This document shows, piece by piece, positions 28,023-44,539 of a stretch of 64,000 bases of DNA (within the stretch, counting starts at the first letter, position 1; each line of letters begins with the position of its first letter). A program made the translations under genes and the position numbers. The notes beneath the pieces were generated by a model that was not told the DNA's origin, ran no database searches, and saw nothing but the letters and a program-made list of their open reading frames with translations. The stretch lies in the NCBI RefSeq assembly GCF_002078875.1, contig NC_034438.1:20800127-20864126 (forward strand), written 5' to 3'. The DNA comes from Numida meleagris (Eukaryota; Chordata; Aves; Galliformes; Numididae).

Positions 28023-28579
28023 TGTTAACAGTTTATGGGCCAGTTCAGCTCAGTTCCATGACTAATAGCGGTGGAGGGACCCATGGACCCACGCCACAGG
28101 AGAAGGATTTTAAAAAGGGAAAAAAGGTAGGGAGATGGGCCTAAAAACAAAAGAGTGGCAACAAGCTAAGGGAGAAAACTAATTTACTAAATTAGATATC
28201 GGAATGTAAGTTAACACAAGATAATGCAATATAATTGGAATTGAAGCTAATAAATCAAATAAATGAGAAAGCAAGTGTCCAAAACTGAAGGCCTTACTCT
28301 AATGCTGAAGGCAAGACAGCTAGGGAACACACACCACAGAGACGAGCAGTAAAAAAAAGAAGCAGACTTGTGACTTGTGAACAGTTTTGTCTTTCCCTCT
28401 AAACAGAAAATGGTACGGTAAAAGTCTTTCAGGGTATGTAGTTCTTTTTCTCTTCTGAGAACCAAGTACCTTGAAACACTGACAACCCATGGAACTGAAG
28501 CACTAACTCTTTAACTCCCAGTGCACTACAAGATGTTATGATGTGGAATACCAGTAACAAAAATCATAAACCCATGACA
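28023..28579 (-). mobile_element. Solo LTR, same family as 4454-5001 (557 bp)
   Basis: Read on the minus strand it begins TGTCATGGGTTTATG and ends ACTGTTAACA. It matches the LTR at 4454-5001 along its length (shared TATTCCACATCATAACATC, GCATTAGAGTAAGGCCTT, GGCCCATCTCCCTACC, GGGTCCATGGGTCCC). The flanking pentamers are TAGAC (28018-28022) and TGGAC (28580-28584), a 5-bp target duplication with one change. No internal retroviral sequence adjoins it. It has the same orientation as ADAMTS6, inside the intron of about 17 kb that splits the zinc site. Confidence 0.85.
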
Positions 28580-28584
28580 TGGAC

Positions 28585-29888
28585 ATTATCTGAAGCTCAG
28601 AAGTAATGATATATTTCACTTTGCCCACCACTTAACTATTGACATGATATATCTGGAGAATCACTTTGATAACCTCCGCAAAGATACTGCATGCACTTTT
28701 ATGCCAGTAGCCTTCAAAGTCTTCTAGTCCAAGATAAAAGTAATGTTATCTTCTCTCCAGTGAGACAGCTTGAAGTAAGGATTGTTTCATTTCTTTCTGC
28801 CTTAAACAAAAGTATCTACAACAATCTCAAGCTAGATTCTTGTCAAGTAGCATAAGGTAGAGGTACTGTTAACTCTGCCATTGGCGTCAGATGTAATATT
28901 GGCATCATTTGAATACAGATGATGTGGAAACACCAAATCTTTCAACCTAATACTTTATCCACTTAGGAGTGCTAATGTCAAGTCCTAGAGTTCCCTCTCT
29001 ACCATTCATTTCCTTCATTCACTTGTTCAGCTGTGTGAGAGGCCTTCAGGAGAGATCAGTTCCCCCTCAAGGCTGTTGGGTCAGCAGAAAACACCGACAA
29101 AACTTGACACTCTTCAGTGTTTTGTTGCTTCCTATTTTTAGAAGTCTCTAAACCCATTTTTTTGCTACAAGGATCTGGTCCTTTAAGACATTCTCTTCCA
29201 GCTTAAGTTTAATTTGAGATATACTTCTCTACAGAAATGATAACTGCACAGCTAAATACTTGAAATTATGGCATTGTATTTTTTACCTACAAATTGCTGT
29301 AGTCATAATTCTGTAAAATACTTTTTGAAGTTAATCATCCTTGATGTAGGAAAATATATTCCTTCTCAGTATTTTCATGAAGCCTGCTTTTTTTTATTAA
29401 GCATTTACTCACTTTTTCGGGTGCCACTTGAAAGTCTTTGAAACATTTGTCACAAAATAATAGAGATTATATTTTAACACAACTCTTCAGAGTTTTTACT
29501 GAAAAGTAAATTGTATACCCTAAATGGAAGCTTCATTATCACTAAAGTTATCAAAGCCAGAATGTTTTATCAATACATTTCGAAACAGAATAAAATGTCT
29601 CCCTCTTCCATTCCACTCTGCTGAAACATTCCCCCATCTTATTAACAACTACACGTGAAACATTTTGAACGCCATATCCCAGTTAGTTGATTGCTAAGAT
29701 TTTAAAGCTCCTGCCATTGTCCTGTAAATCACATTTCCTACTGCAATATAAACACAGCTGCATAAAACACTGTGAGACCCAAGATATTCAAACTAGAATA
29801 GAATACAGAATATTCTCGAAGAGTATTATAATATAGAAGAATATAGAAGAAATATAAAAGAGGAAATTATCCCACTATATTTACATTG
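28585..29888 (-). other. ADAMTS6 intron segment, no recognised element
   Basis: AT-rich intron. ATATAGAAGA is repeated twice in tandem at 29831-29850, followed by a degenerate third copy. Nothing else recognised. Confidence 0.55.
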
Positions 29889-30005
29889 GTACAGCCTCAT
29901 GTTGAATGTTGCACGTGGTTCTTAGCTCTATAACATAGAAAAGTGTGCAATGGTCCTTGAAAGCCTTCAGAGGAAGACAAAGAAGCTGTTGACAGGGCTG
30001 GAGTT
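29889..30005 (+). mobile_element. Short CR1 ORF2 relic (plus strand)
   Basis: Plus-strand coding remnant: PHVECCTWFLAL near 29898, then, in another frame, VLESLQRKTKKLLTGLE near 29950. These match the family segment [11 protein letters not shown]...[16 protein letters not shown]. The fragment has no 3' end; it abuts an oppositely oriented relic. Confidence 0.7.
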
Positions 30006-30009
30006 TAAA

Positions 30010-30545
30010 ATTATCACAGACACCATCCTACACACTGGGGCTCTGAGGGTCCCACGGCCCATCACTGATGTTGAAGACAGGGCTGAAAAAGGCATTACAC
30101 ATTCCTGCTTCGTCTAAAACTCTATTTGTGAAGTGACCAACGTCATCAAGTAATGGATCAATGTTATCTCTGGTCCTCCATTTGCTGTTAAAACGCCCTA
30201 TTTTGTCCTCCACAGTATTGGCTGGCTTCAACTCTAACTGAGCTTTGACCACACAGATTTTCTCCCTGCAGTGGCAGAAAGAATCTCTGAATTCCTCCCA
30301 TGTTACTTGCCCTTATTTCCAGTGGCCATACGCTTACTTCTTCCGTCTAAGCTCTAGATGAAGATCCCTGCTTAGTCACGCATTCTTCTGCCCTTCCTGC
30401 AGGATGTCCAACGTTTTGGAATAGCCTGTTCCCATGCTCTTTACAAGCACTACTTAAAAAGTGATAAGCACTGATGGACTCCAATGTCTTCAAAAGCAGT
30501 TTCCAATGGGACTATTAAATTAGTTCCCTGAGTCTGCTCTCCTCA
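30010..30545 (-). mobile_element. Old CR1-clade LINE relic (minus strand, ORF2 part)
   Basis: The minus strand encodes VKAQLELKPANTVEDKIGRF and NSKWRTRDNIDPLLDD near 30250-30150, equivalent to the segment between endonuclease and reverse transcriptase in CR1 ORF2. From about 30300 to 30545 it parallels 26000-26190 (shared TTATTTCCAGTG near the start, GCACTGATGGACTCC against GCACCGATGGACTC at the end). Both ends of the element are missing. Confidence 0.7.
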
Positions 30546-35371
<4,826 letters not shown>

Positions 35372-35415
35372 CCAGAGTTCCACATGGTTTGTTCTTGTAA
35401 GTGCAGATATCGTAT
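35372..35415 (-). CDS. ADAMTS6: ADAMTS6 exon (44 bp), metalloprotease domain segment
   Basis: Minus-strand coding exon of a secreted, zinc-dependent ADAMTS protease. It encodes YDICTYKNKPCGTL, with a split codon at each end. It is preceded by a CAG acceptor (AG at 35417-35416) and followed by a GTAAG donor (GT at 35371-35370). The leading A completes an Arg codon (AG|A) with the unseen upstream exon, and the final G joins the GC of the next exon to make Gly. The motif, including TRYDIC-type and KPCGTLG residues, is typical of the ADAMTS6/ADAMTS10 pair and lies in the catalytic domain before the zinc site. At 44 bp it is an unusually small exon and would be missed by open-frame searches. Assignment to ADAMTS6 rather than ADAMTS10 rests on residues of this and the next three exons, recalled from family knowledge and not searched. 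Confidence 0.9.
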
Positions 35416-38224
35416 CTGTTGAAGAGAAAAAAGTAGATAAAATACGTCAGAGAATTAGATTTGTAATATATTTTGTGTGTTTATCACATATCTGTATCAC
35501 AGATCAAGTTGTCAGACGGCAATCAGCTTAATTATGTGCAGCCAGCTGGTGTCGGCATTTTCTACACTCTGGTGTAAACCACAAGCTGCAGTACACTCAC
35601 AGCCGCTGGCCGCAGGCCAGTGGGACACCTGCCAGCAAGAAAAAAATGGTTAAAGTGGATCTTTGTAATCACCAGCTCCATAAAGCAGCCTACCACAGTG
35701 CTATGAAGTTACAGAAGCATGTCTGTGGACTGCTACTGCTTCAAAACACTTGACTTTTACTTTTTGAACATACTGGAATTCTCTTACAGTCTCGCATTTC
35801 AAAACAAACAGTATTAATTGCAAGTCCTAATATTTAGACTTTGATTCTCATTAAAAACAGTAACTTTTGATCATAACACCAAACATTAAAAGAAATCCTA
35901 AGAACCTGCACTGTAATTCTCATCTCTTTTTCTTACAGTGATTATACGTGTCCTAAGAGCACACAATGAACTAAAAGGGAAAACACACTTCTGCCAAGAC
36001 CTAAATAATATCTTTAAAGGAAAATCTCCTTTATTTTAGATATGATCCATCAAATACGGAAACAAGTTTTTGTGCAGTTAATATGCAAATATTGAAGCTG
36101 AAAATTGAATCAAAACATCTTCTGTGACTTAGCTAATCATAATAACAGTGAGTCTTGCAACAGTCATAATTCATTAATGACAACTTCATATTTTGAGTAC
36201 ACAAATCTATGATATGGCTAGTGATGTAAGAACACTCTTACTATGTCTTTGATTTTCTAGAATTTATACTGATTTCCCTGCAATGTGTTTCAGAAAAATT
36301 CCCATTATTTTGGATGGCAAGAGAAAACAAAGACAAAAAGATCTTTATGCTTTAGTTTTTAACCGAAATATTTACCACTTCCAGGCCACTGACCATTTCT
36401 GTTAAAAGTAACATATAAGTACTGTTTTCAAAAAGGTTATAATGTAGCAGCCAGATCATGAGATAAATACCTTTCAGAGTTAACGTCTGTCTGTAAGCCA
36501 AATCCATGGACAAAATAACAAAGCTTAAAATTTGGAACAAATCCAGTAAATTCTCTGTGCATATAGACTGCTGTGACCATATGGAGTCCCTGGGATTTCT
36601 AAAAGTACTAAACATGGATCAGTTTGCTGGATTAAGCTTTAATTTTGAACTCAAATTTCCATACGCATTGATCTCACCAAAGTGGCTCAAACTCTGTCAT
36701 CTTAAACGCAACATAAAGCCCTCACTGATGTCCAATTTGCTGTTTCCGGAAAGGGGTGTAATCAGATCAGCATTGTTATACAAAATGTGTCAGAATATAA
36801 TTAGGTTTTATATGTTACAAAGCCTAAACATGACAAACAAAGATTTTTATTGAGCCATTTTCTGCCTTTACTATCTATAGAGAAACAAGCTTAGAACTTA
36901 CTCATTTAGGACAGAGTTTGAACCTAAATCTTTGCAAGTTCATGCAAAATGATTCCTCAAAGCAAAAAAAGGATCAGACTTAATGAGAAAATCCAAGCTT
37001 GCCTGAATTCTCTTAACTGGGAGTTTAGAAATCAAGACCAGAAAGTTTGTGCAATTCAAAGGAATTACTGACCTTCTCATGCTATTTAATTCTGAATGAT
37101 AATAGAAAAAATCAATTAACGTCATATGTCCTTAGATAAAATGGATATTTAAGAAGAAGGCCAGTTCCACTAAACTCAAATAAAAAGCTGTTACTGACTT
37201 CAGTGGAGCTGAAAATTTACCCTTATGGCCTCCATCTGCTTATTCTCACATACGTATGAAGGTGAAGGTATTTCCTCGCATTCAATTAAGTTTCAAAACA
37301 TATAGGAGAAAAACACATGAATTAAATCCTTTCTTTCTCTTACACTTTTGAAAAACAAATACCAAATCTTCTGATTGATTTTGGTGGCTACCGAATATTC
37401 TGAATTATGCAGAGGCTAGCATTCATAAGAAAGCTTGAGGATAATGAAAGTTAAATTAGGATTATTACATAAAATTAACAAAGATACTTCATTTTCCTAT
37501 CAATAAAATATTTTTGCAAGAACAATTCCAGAGAGTAACAGTATTCTAATTATGGTTTAATTAGAATATCTGAATAACAAATTCATCAAAATTACTATGT
37601 AATAATTCAGGCTTCTTCTAAGCAGCACTCATACATTCTCTTCTTCAGTCTCAGAAGAAAGAAAAAATCTAAGTTTTCAATGTCCACCGGCATCACTGTC
37701 TTCAAGCTCCATTTTTTTTCTTTTTTTCCTTTCATTTGGATAGTTTCTGCTTGCAATTTTTTCTAAAGCTTGAATCATTTTCAGGTATAGAAATGTTCAA
37801 TTCCATCATCTGCTACCTTATATGATTTTAAAAAATCACGCTAATTTGTCTTTTTTGGTTTTGACACCACTTCCACCACTTTATATTTTGAATTTTCAAG
37901 GAATCCATTTAACCATGAAGATCCAATACATATTTTGTTTTAATTTTCACAAAATTTAAAGGCAAAAGAACAAAGAGGGACTTATTCCCACCAATAACTC
38001 ACAATCTCTAAGATGCGCAGTCCTTACATACACTGTGGGAGTTTTCACACTCATTACATGACTCTAGAAAGCCTCCCTCTAGAAGGTCTACAAATACCTA
38101 AACCAATTCCTCTCACTAAAGAATAATACCTGAAAGGGATTCAGGGTAAAATACTAACATAAATGGGGATTATACATATCAAAACCTGAACAGTATAATC
38201 ATAAACTTTCCATTTTGAAGAATG
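35416..38224 (-). other. ADAMTS6 upstream intron, first segment
   Basis: AT-rich intron upstream of the 44-bp exon. I looked for the preceding catalytic-domain exon (family motif SFCKWQKS...LITR) and did not find it. No repeat recognised. Confidence 0.55.
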
Positions 38225-39240
38225 ATCATAGAATCACAGAATGGTTTGGGTTGCAAAAGATCTTGAAGATCATTTAGTTCCAGCCCTCTGCTGGAAGGGA
38301 CACCTTCCAATAGATGAAGTTGTTCAAAACCCTATCCAACCTGACCTTGAACACCTCCACTGATGGGGCATCCACAGCTTCCCCGGACAACCCATTTCAG
38401 TGTCTCACCACATCCTCAAAGTGAAGAATTTCTTCCTAATGTCTAATCTAAACGTACCCTCTTTCAATTTAAAACCATTACCCCTTCTCCTGTCAATATA
38501 CACTCTTGTATAAAGTCTCCATCTTTAGGTCCCCTGCATAAACTAAAAGGCTGCAATAATGACAGCCTTCTCTTTTCCAGGCTGAACAATCCTAACTCTC
38601 TTTGTCTGTCTTCACAGCAGTGGTACTCCACGACTGTGACCCTCCTCTGGACCTTTTCCAAAAGCTCCATGTTTTTCTTGGGTGTGGGGCCCCAGAGATG
38701 AACACAGGTGGGGCCTCACCCAAACCAAGTAGAAGAAAACAATCACCTCCCTCACCTCACTGGTCACGCTTCTTTTGACACAGCCCAAGATCCAGTTGGC
38801 TTTCTAGGCAGCAAGTGCACACTAGCAACTCATGTCTAATTTTTCATCAACCAGCATCTCCAAGTCCTTCTTCTCACAGGTACTCTCACTGCCCAGTCTA
38901 CACCAACGTCTGGGATTGCCCCAACCCAGGTGCAGGACCTTGCACTTGGTGTTGCTGAATTTCGTACTTCATATAGTGGGCATGGTGAGGTTGGGTTCAT
39001 GGTTGGACTGGATTCTCCAAATTTAATGATTCTATGATTCTATTCTGTGATTCATGAGGTGCACACAGGCCCCTCTTCTCAAGTCCATCAAGGTCCCTTC
39101 CCTTCCCTCCAGCACATCAGCTGCACCACTCGGTATCACTCAGTATGTTATCATCTGCAAACTTGCTGAGGGTGTACTCAACGCCACTGAACAGGGATTA
39201 AGATATGAAACAATACCGGTCCTAATACAGACCTCAGTAA
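38225..39240 (-). mobile_element. CR1 LINE fragment interrupted by a second CR1 tail
   Basis: Minus-strand CR1 whose 3' end (ATCATAGAATCACAGAATGG then TTTGGGTTGCAAAAGATC) is at the left. The ORF2 C-terminal part (MELLEKVQRRVT near 38660 on minus) runs to TTGCTGAATTTCGTACTTCA. Homology resumes at GAGGTGCACACAGGCCCC (39056) and continues through the segment equivalent to the reverse-transcriptase active-site region (TGTTATCATCTGCAAACTTG, 39145-39164; minus strand reads KFADDN). It fades at about 39240. The gap 38973-39050 is a separate insertion. Confidence 0.85.
38973..39050 (+). mobile_element. CR1 3' tail inserted into another CR1
   Basis: A 78-bp plus-strand CR1 end: GGTTGGGTTCATGGTTGGAC, TGGATTCTCC and ATGATTCTATGATTCTATTC, lying head-on inside a minus-strand CR1. 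TTCAT flanks it on both sides (38968-38972 and 39051-39055), consistent with a 5-bp target duplication. It is extremely 5'-truncated. Confidence 0.8.
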
Positions 39241-41814
39241 AGATCCTGTATACACATTTTACGAGGAGAATATCTTTCCTATTTGATTCACTGACAGAAT
39301 ACATAAAAGGACCACAATACAAAATTTTAATTTAAGAATAAGGATATGCAGGTCAGAGGGAAAAACTAAACTAAGAGGCAAGATCATTATTATGTGTCTT
39401 TTAATACCCTGAATGAATCCAGAAGTCATTTGTGGAGACTGATGGGAAAGTAAATTGGGACTTTTGGGCACACTTGCAGGGTTAGTGCAGAGCCACGTCT
39501 GACATGTGGGAAATAAACAGTGGGTGCTCTGACGGAAAAATCAGCCAGAGGGAATGTTCAACAGGATGGTAGGTAATTGGAGCGGTAAGAGTCTCCAGTC
39601 ATGCCATGAATCAAACAGGATAAGAAATGTTAGTGTGTCCTCCAAGGGCACTGCAAAAGGAGAAATTTTTACTCTCTTCTTCTAGTCCCTTCGGGCAGGG
39701 TAAGAGCATGCCCCATTTTAAAATATTCATGCATATGTATCTATACCACTGAATTAAACTGAGAAAAAGTAACCTCTCTTGCACACTGATATTTTATTGT
39801 ACTATCAAATTGTTTCAGTAATCCCTCAAATTGATAACACAGTCCTATGTAGAGATTTGACACATGGCAACTAACCTCAGGAACTTCCAGATAAAATTCA
39901 GAAGGCGGCCACACAATTATTAACATGCAAAATGTATGCTTCTACTCTGTTCTGGAGAAGACAGCTTATTAGCTGTCAGCAGTCCTAAGTGCAAGAAAAC
40001 TGTCAATCACATTTTTTTCATTTATTAGTACAGATATAAACTCTTGAAGAAGCCTTGGTTATCTACAAAGTTGATTTGCGGAAAAATCTCTTTCTTTTGA
40101 CTATCTTTATGAGTACTACAATCCTGACTGCTTGAGTAGGTCACTTAAATCAAATATGTAAGAAGGATGGGCTCTTTGTAAATACTGTAAGCACTGCTCC
40201 ATCTTCTCAGATAATTCATTTACAACTACAGCCAATCCAAGATGTGGTAGGGGCAAAAAGTCATTTCTTTCCCATCTAGCTGCACCTTGCAGGAAAGGAA
40301 GAGAGTATTCTTCCTGATCCTCGCAACCTGTCAGATTACAAGGCCTAGTGTACGTAACTGGAGAGCTATGAAATTCAAACGAAGTTCTATGTAATTATGT
40401 TCCGTCTATTAAAAAATGAAAGAAATTAACAGTCTTGAAGGCTAGAAAGCATCACAACATTTCCACTGTATCTCTGCCCACCTCTAGCATAGCAAGGTAA
40501 GCTATTTATTAATAATATTAATAATAATTAATAAAATATTATTATTATTCTAGAAGCTACACAGGATAAAAAACAGTTCTTTAAGAGCTACTGAATCTCA
40601 ATACTTGACTCAAAAGTTGTTTCCAATGTAAGAATTTGATAATGACTGTACTAGGTTAATACAGTTCATCTGCCTTCCCCTCAACAGCAGTCATTTGTGA
40701 ATGCTCACAGGGATTATTAAGAGGATAGCACGGTGACATCTTCTCTGATACACCCTGCTGTTTCTGTGGCTTAAGGAACTTTACAGGATGAATTTGCATC
40801 TTTGTTTTTTAATTATTTCTCTCCTAATGTTTTCAGAAACTAGACAATTCCTTTTCAAGGGGACGTTGTTGTGCTTCCATCAGTAGTGTTGAGAGATTTC
40901 TTCCATGCTGAAGTCTTTTTTTTCTCCTCTTAAATCAAATAAATAAATTGGACTTTGGAGAGTATCACATTCCAATGATGTGGCCTTTTCTTTCACCCTC
41001 GTTTGAATCTTAGGGCTTTGTAAACTTTTTGCAGTATATACAGTTGTTTTAACAGTAGCATTAACAGTAACAGACACAGGGGCAAAATGATTTACCTCTT
41101 ATTACTTATATTTATACATTGAAGGGTAACATTCTTATCTGTATTTATACATTGAAGGGTAACACTGCCATTAATACTACCTTGATAATGTGAAATTGCC
41201 CACGAAAGGAAAAGTCTCTGTTATTACCAGATGTTTGTTAATGGAAACATCCACTATGCCAGAAAAATGGACTGTCTGAACCAAGTTAGCACTGACATAA
41301 TAATACAAAATTATCCAACAGGAAGTATATATTGACCTTGAAAGTATATCCATAAAATAACAACTTAAAAGAACTTAACTAACCAACAAGAACAACCCAC
41401 AAAATATATTTTAAGTATGATAAGTGAAACGTGAAACTTCTATTAAAGATGCAAACTGTACAAAAATGCATAAAAACAAGATAGACTTATAAACACCCAA
41501 GCCTATTATAAAATCAGCTGAAAGCTACCTTCCAACATGCCTGAATAGTATTTGTGAAAGACAGAGACAGAAATAACTGAGGCTTTTGAAGGAGTATTTC
41601 TTGATGATTTTAGGGGACAAAAAATAGAATCATGACAAATTGCTGTGGAAAAAACTACCAAGACAGATGGAATATAAATGCAAAAAGTATGCAAATATAA
41701 GAAAATTCAGGCTAGATGAAACAAACTGGACATAAGACTTAATTTCAAGGCAGTTGGACATGTACTTTAGACTTGCAGTACTACAAGATCTGCCAATTAA
41801 CATGCTTGAAAATA
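39241..41814 (-). other. ADAMTS6 upstream intron with AT microsatellite
   Basis: AT-rich intron. It contains an (ATT/AAT)n low-complexity block at about 40502-40551 and a 33-bp tandem duplication at 41109-41164 (listed separately). No exon or transposon recognised. Confidence 0.55.
41109..41164. repeat. 33-bp tandem duplication
   Basis: A 23-bp unit starting TATTTATACATTGAAGGG occurs at 41109-41131 and again at 41142-41164, separated by 10 bp (period 33). The two copies are exact, so the duplication is young or well preserved. Confidence 0.9.
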
Positions 41815-44539
41815 AAAGACTGGCAGAAAACAAAGCCTAAGAACTGGTAGGAGGGGAGGGGGAGTTGCCCTCTATATTAAGAAATGGAGAGATTGTGAAG
41901 AGCTGTGTCTGAGAACAGCCATGACCAGGTTGAGAGTTTATGGGTTAAAATCAAGGATCAGCTCAGTAAAGGACATCTACAGGTTGGGGTCTGCTACAGA
42001 CCACCTGATCAGGGGGAGCCTGTTGACGAGGCCTTCTTGCTTCAGCTGCAGGAAGCGTTGTGCTCGTAGGCTCTTGTCCTGATGGGGGATTTCAACAACC
42101 TGGATATCTGCTGGGATAGTGGCACAACAGGTGGCAAGCAATCCAGGAGATTGCTGGAGTCTGCTGAAAATAACTTTCTAGTCCAGGTATTAGATGGACT
42201 GACCCGAGGTGAAGCCTTACTGGACCTGGTGCTCACCAATGCAGAGGAGAGCATTAGAGGGGTTAAGACTGGAGGCAGACTGGGCTGTAGTGACCATGCC
42301 CTGGTGGAGTTTGTGATCTTGAAATACACAGGCCTGGCAAAAAACAGAGTCAGGACCCTGAACTTCAGGATGGCAAAATTCCAGCTGCTCAAGGAATTGC
42401 TGGATGGGATCCCCTGGGAAACTGTCCTTAAGGGCATGGGTACAGAACAGAGCTGGCAGCTCTTTAAGGACACCCTTCTGAGAGTGCAAGATCTCTCCAT
42501 TCCCCAGCAGAAGAAACTGAGCAGAAGAGTTGGGCGATGGGCATGGCTGAGCAGGGATCTGCAGCTTAAACTGAGGGAACAGAGAGAAACATACAGAAGT
42601 GGAAGCAGGGTTGTGTAGCCTGGGAAGGATACAGGGACATTGTCTGCACGTCTAGAGGTAAGATCAGGAAAGCCAAGGCACAGATGGAGCTGAACTTGGC
42701 AAGGGATGTGAAAAATAACAAGAAGGAGTTCTACAGGTACATAGGCAGGAGGAGACAGGCCAAGGAGAGCGCTCCCCCTCTGATAAATGAGAAAGGAGAG
42801 CTGGCTTTCTCAGTCATGGAAAAAGCTGAGGTGCTCAATGAGTGCTTTGCCTCAGTCTTCACTGGTGGTCAGGCTTCCCATGTCTGCCAGGACCCCGAAC
42901 CTCTACGTGAGGGTGCGGGGAGCAGATTCCATCCCACTGCAACAGTGGAACAAGTTCAAGACCTCCTCATGAAACTAAATGTATACAAGTCCATAGGGCC
43001 CAATGATATCCATCCCAGGGTTAGGAGAGAGATGGCTGATGTGGTTGCCGACCCCCTCTCCATCATATTTGAAAAGTCATGGCTGTCTGGTGAAATCCCT
43101 CGTGACTGGAAAAAGGGAAACATTACTCCCATTTTTAAGAAAGGGAGAAAGGATGGCCCAGGGAACTACAGGCCGGTGAGCCTCACCTCTATGCCTGCAA
43201 AGATCATGGAGCAGATCCTCCTAGAAGACATGTTAAGGCACATACGAGATAAAGAGGTGATCCGAGTCAGCGAGCATGGCTTCACCAAGGGCAGATCTTG
43301 CCTGACCAATCTGGTGGCCTTCTGTGATGGAGTGATGGCATTGATGGACAGGGGAAGAGCAACTGATGTCATCTACCTGGACTTCTGCAAAGCCTTTGAC
43401 ATAGTCCCTCACCACATCCTTCTCTCTAAATCGGAGAGGTACGGATTTGAAGGATGGACTGTTCAGTGGATTAAGAATTGGTTTGCTGGACACAGCCAAA
43501 GGGTTGTGATTAACAGTTCTATGTCTGGTGGAGGCCGGTCACAAGTGGTGCCCCTCAGGGGTTGGTCCTGGGACCGGTGCTCTTCAACATCTTTATCAAT
43601 GACACAGATGATGGAATTGAGTGCACCCTCAGCAAGTTTGCAGATGACACCAAGCTGAGTGGTGTAGTCGATACATTGGAAGGAAGGGAAGCCATCCAGA
43701 AGGACCTGGACAGGCTGGACAAGTGGGCCCATGAGAACCTAACGAGGTTCAACAGATCCAAGTGCAAGGTGCTGCACTTGGGCCGGGGCAATCCCAGGTA
43801 TTTACACAAACTGGGGGAAGATCTCCTCTGAGAGTAGCCCTGTGGAGAAGGACTTGGGGGTCCTGGTGGATGAGAAGCTGGACATGAGCCAACAGTGTGT
43901 GCTGGCAGCCTGGAAGGCCAACTGTGTTCTGGGCTGCATTAAAAGAGGAGTGGTCAGCAGGGAGAGGGAGGTGACTGTCCTGCTCTACTCAGCTCTCTCT
44001 TGTGAGGCCCCATCTGGAGTACTGTGTTCAGGCCTGGGGCCCCCAGCACAAGAAAGATGTGGAGCTCTTGGAATGGGTCCACAGGAGGGCGACTAAGATG
44101 ATCAGAGGGCTGGAGCACCACTCCTATGAAGAAAGGTTGAGGGAACTGGGCTTGTTTAGCTTGGAGAAGGCTCCGGGGAAACCTTATTGTGGCCTTCCAG
44201 TACTTGAAGGGAGCATATAAACAGGAGGGAGTACCACTGTTTACACGGGTTGATAGTGATAGGACAAGGGGGAATGGTTTTAAACTAAGACAGAGGAGAT
44301 CTAGGTTAGATATTAGGAGGAAGTTTTTCAGTCAGAGAGTGGTGACGCACTGGAACAGGTTGCCCAGAGAGGTTGTGGATGCCCCATTCATCCCTGGAGG
44401 CATTCAAGGCCAGGCCGGACGTGGCTCTGGGCAGCCTGGTCTAGTGGTTGATGACCCTGCACACAGCAGGGGGGTCAAAACTAGCTGATGTTTGAGGTCA
44501 TTTTCAAGCCAGGCCATTCTATGATTCTCTGATTCTATG
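41815..44539 (+). mobile_element. CR1 LINE, second subfamily, 5'-truncated in endonuclease
   Basis: Plus-strand CR1 of about 2.7 kb. Clear homology begins by 41850 (AGGAGGGGAGGGGGAGTTGC, the GRGGGVALY segment of the endonuclease), with weaker similarity from about 41815. It ends ATTCTATGATTCTCTGATTC at 44515-44534, then TATGA. The encoded protein differs clearly from the 9.5- and 61-kb copies (for example FNNLDICWDSGTTGGKQSRR), so this is another CR1 subfamily. Antisense to ADAMTS6. Confidence 0.93.
41850..44490 (+). pseudogene. CR1 ORF2 relic, motifs intact, frame broken
   Basis: Reading order: endonuclease (YRPPDQ near 42000, LMGDFNN at 42078, SDH at 42289-42297), linker, reverse transcriptase ([20 protein letters not shown] near 43130, [14 protein letters not shown] near 43270, [16 protein letters not shown] near 43365, FADD at 43637-43648), and the C-terminal region ([20 protein letters not shown] near 44003). 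The segments lie in successive frames: 42082-42618, 42684 to about 43550, 43562-43831, 43842 to about 44000, 44002 to about 44170, 44189-44488. There are therefore at least five frameshifts or stops. Unlike the other long copies it keeps both the endonuclease SDH and the polymerase FADD residues. Non-functional because of frameshifts. Confidence 0.88.

Noticed and set aside
40502..40551. Dense ATT/AAT block considered as a regulatory or replication-origin-like site
   Set aside because: A simple low-complexity microsatellite explains it; no further motif.
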